Source of the DNA: Hymenobacter gummosus
GTDB taxonomy: Bacteria; Bacteroidota; Bacteroidia; Cytophagales; Hymenobacteraceae
Assembly: GCF_003970915.1 (NCBI RefSeq)
Contig: NZ_RXOF01000017.1
Span: forward strand, 62,001-126,000
Direction: 5' to 3'
Length of the DNA: 64,000 nucleotides
Shown here: positions 63,266-64,000 of the stretch, piece by piece
Position numbering within the stretch: the first letter of the stretch is position 1
Layout of the letters: each line of letters opens with the position of its first letter
Program-made: the position numbers and the translations under genes
The notes under the pieces: model-generated
What the model was told of the DNA's origin: nothing
What the model saw: only the letters and a program-made list of their open reading frames with translations
Database searches by the model: none

Positions 63266-63460
63266 ATGCCGAAAATGAAGACCAAGTCCGGCGCCAAGAA
63301 GCGTTTCTCGCTGACCGGCACGGGCAAAGTAAAGCGCAAGCACGCGTACAAGTCGCACATTCTGACCAAGAAGAGCACGAAGCGTAAGCGCGCCCTGACC
63401 CATGTCACCCTGGTTAGCTCTGCTGACATGAACCGGGTGAAGGACATGCTGGTCCTCTAA
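63266..63460 (+). CDS. rpmI: 50S ribosomal protein L35
   Basis: 64 residues, basic: [20 protein letters not shown] then [20 protein letters not shown] and [13 protein letters not shown]. Full-length L35 with the [12 protein letters not shown] signature. It lies 94 bases after infC and 106 before rplT in the usual infC-rpmI-rplT order. Confidence 0.97.
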   Translation: MPKMKTKSGAKKRFSLTGTGKVKRKHAYKSHILTKKSTKRKRALTHVTLVSSADMNRVKDMLVL

Positions 63461-63566
63461 GCGGTGGCCTGAAGCTCCCGCAGTACATTTTTTCAACCCG
63501 GCGTCCGGTTATTCGCCAAGCCCCTTCAGAATGAGGGAGGCACCGGCCGCCAAAAACAAGTAGGTT

Positions 63567-63914
63567 ATGCCAAGAAGCGTCAATAATGTGGCCTCGCGCC
63601 ACCGTCGCAAAAAGGTAATGCGCCTGGCCAAAGGTTACTTCGGCCGCCGCAAGAATGTCTGGACCGTTGCCAAAAACGCGGTTGAGAAAGGTCTGGTTTA
63701 CGCTTACCGGGACCGGAAAGCCAAGAAGCGCGACTTCCGTGCTCTTTGGATTCAGCGTATCAACGCTGGTGCCCGCATCCACGGCCTGTCGTACTCGCAG
63801 TTCATGGGCGGCCTGAAGAAGGCTGGCATCGACCTGAACCGCAAAGTTCTGGCTGACCTCGCCCTGAACCACCCCGAAGCCTTCAAAGGCATCGTGGAGA
63901 AAGTGAAAGCCTAA
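63567..63914 (+). CDS. rplT: 50S ribosomal protein L20
   Basis: 115 residues: [40 protein letters not shown] and [20 protein letters not shown] with the [18 protein letters not shown] ending. Classic L20, an early assembly protein of the large subunit and, in some bacteria, a repressor of the rpmI-rplT mRNA. It ends in a strong terminator. Confidence 0.97.
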   Translation: MPRSVNNVASRHRRKKVMRLAKGYFGRRKNVWTVAKNAVEKGLVYAYRDRKAKKRDFRALWIQRINAGARIHGLSYSQFMGGLKKAGIDLNRKVLADLALNHPEAFKGIVEKVKA

Positions 63915-63939
63915 GCTTTCCACTTCCGCAAATGAAGAA

Positions 63940-63969
63940 GCCCGGCCAGTTTTGGCCGGGCTTTTTTTG
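63940..63969 (+). terminator. Terminator of the infC-rpmI-rplT operon
   Basis: Hairpin AGCCCGGCC / GGCCGGGCT followed by a T-run. Confidence 0.9.
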
Positions 63970-64000
63970 TATGCAAGTGACGCGAGTCAGGATTTCTGGG

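Overview
The window is high-G+C bacterial DNA that looks like a chromosome of the Bacteroidota, most likely Hymenobacter or a close relative. The reasons are a type IX secretion C-terminal sorting domain (around 32330-32579), Bacteroidota-type -7 promoter boxes (TAnnTTTG), DUF4199, MbnP-like and lmo0937-like small proteins, a parE/parC pair of Bacteroidota type, and a Bacteroidota-style ABC-F ATPase. Coding density is high, genes sit on both strands, and many units end in strong GC-rich hairpins. No rRNA, tRNA, CRISPR array, transposase, integrase or complete prophage was seen.

Layout. 1-1.2 kb: start of a glycosyltransferase and divergent dapD. 1.2-8.6 kb: a defence island with a REP-like element, a remnant of a helicase-associated PD-(D/E)XK nuclease, and a complete four-gene Wadjet system (jetABCD: condensin-like MukF/MukE/MukB analogues plus a TOPRIM nuclease). 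8.7-29.4 kb: housekeeping and envelope genes: isoaspartyl peptidase, msrA, a 3-hydroxyacyl-CoA dehydrogenase, an ABC-F ATPase, DUF4199, an L,D-transpeptidase-like protein, two M48 proteases, a lipid kinase, a metallophosphoesterase, a Lon-N domain protein, mtgA, a LbH acyltransferase, an App1-type phosphatase and a type IB topoisomerase. 29.5-36.8 kb: a 14-repeat FG-GAP/VCBS secreted protein, two divergent paralogous exported proteins that I think have a HipA/FAM20-like kinase fold, and an MbnP-like lipoprotein. 37-41 kb: a DnaQ-exonuclease/GIY-YIG fusion, a possible 43-residue basic peptide gene, a DUF2383 protein and an AI-2E family transporter.

41-56 kb: topoisomerase IV parE and parC, separated by about 10 kb that carries two unrecognised genes, an ATPase plus TOPRIM-like pair with an AT-rich mosaic centre, an unknown 190-residue protein, and a kaiC-kaiB-kaiB-histidine kinase-receiver cluster. 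56-60 kb: two TPR proteins and a YcbB-type L,D-transpeptidase. 60-64 kb: thrS-infC-rpmI-rplT, in which infC appears to start at a non-canonical ATC codon.

The systems most worth attention are the ATPase/TOPRIM-like pair at 45.6-47.4 kb (candidate undescribed defence module), the KaiA-less Kai cluster with two KaiB proteins at 48.1-52.6 kb, the divergent kinase-like exported pair at 32.6-36.0 kb, and the complete Wadjet locus. Several interspersed inverted-repeat families and a cluster of TATATGCC palindromes are also present. All functional calls come from reading protein motifs by eye; no database search was run.
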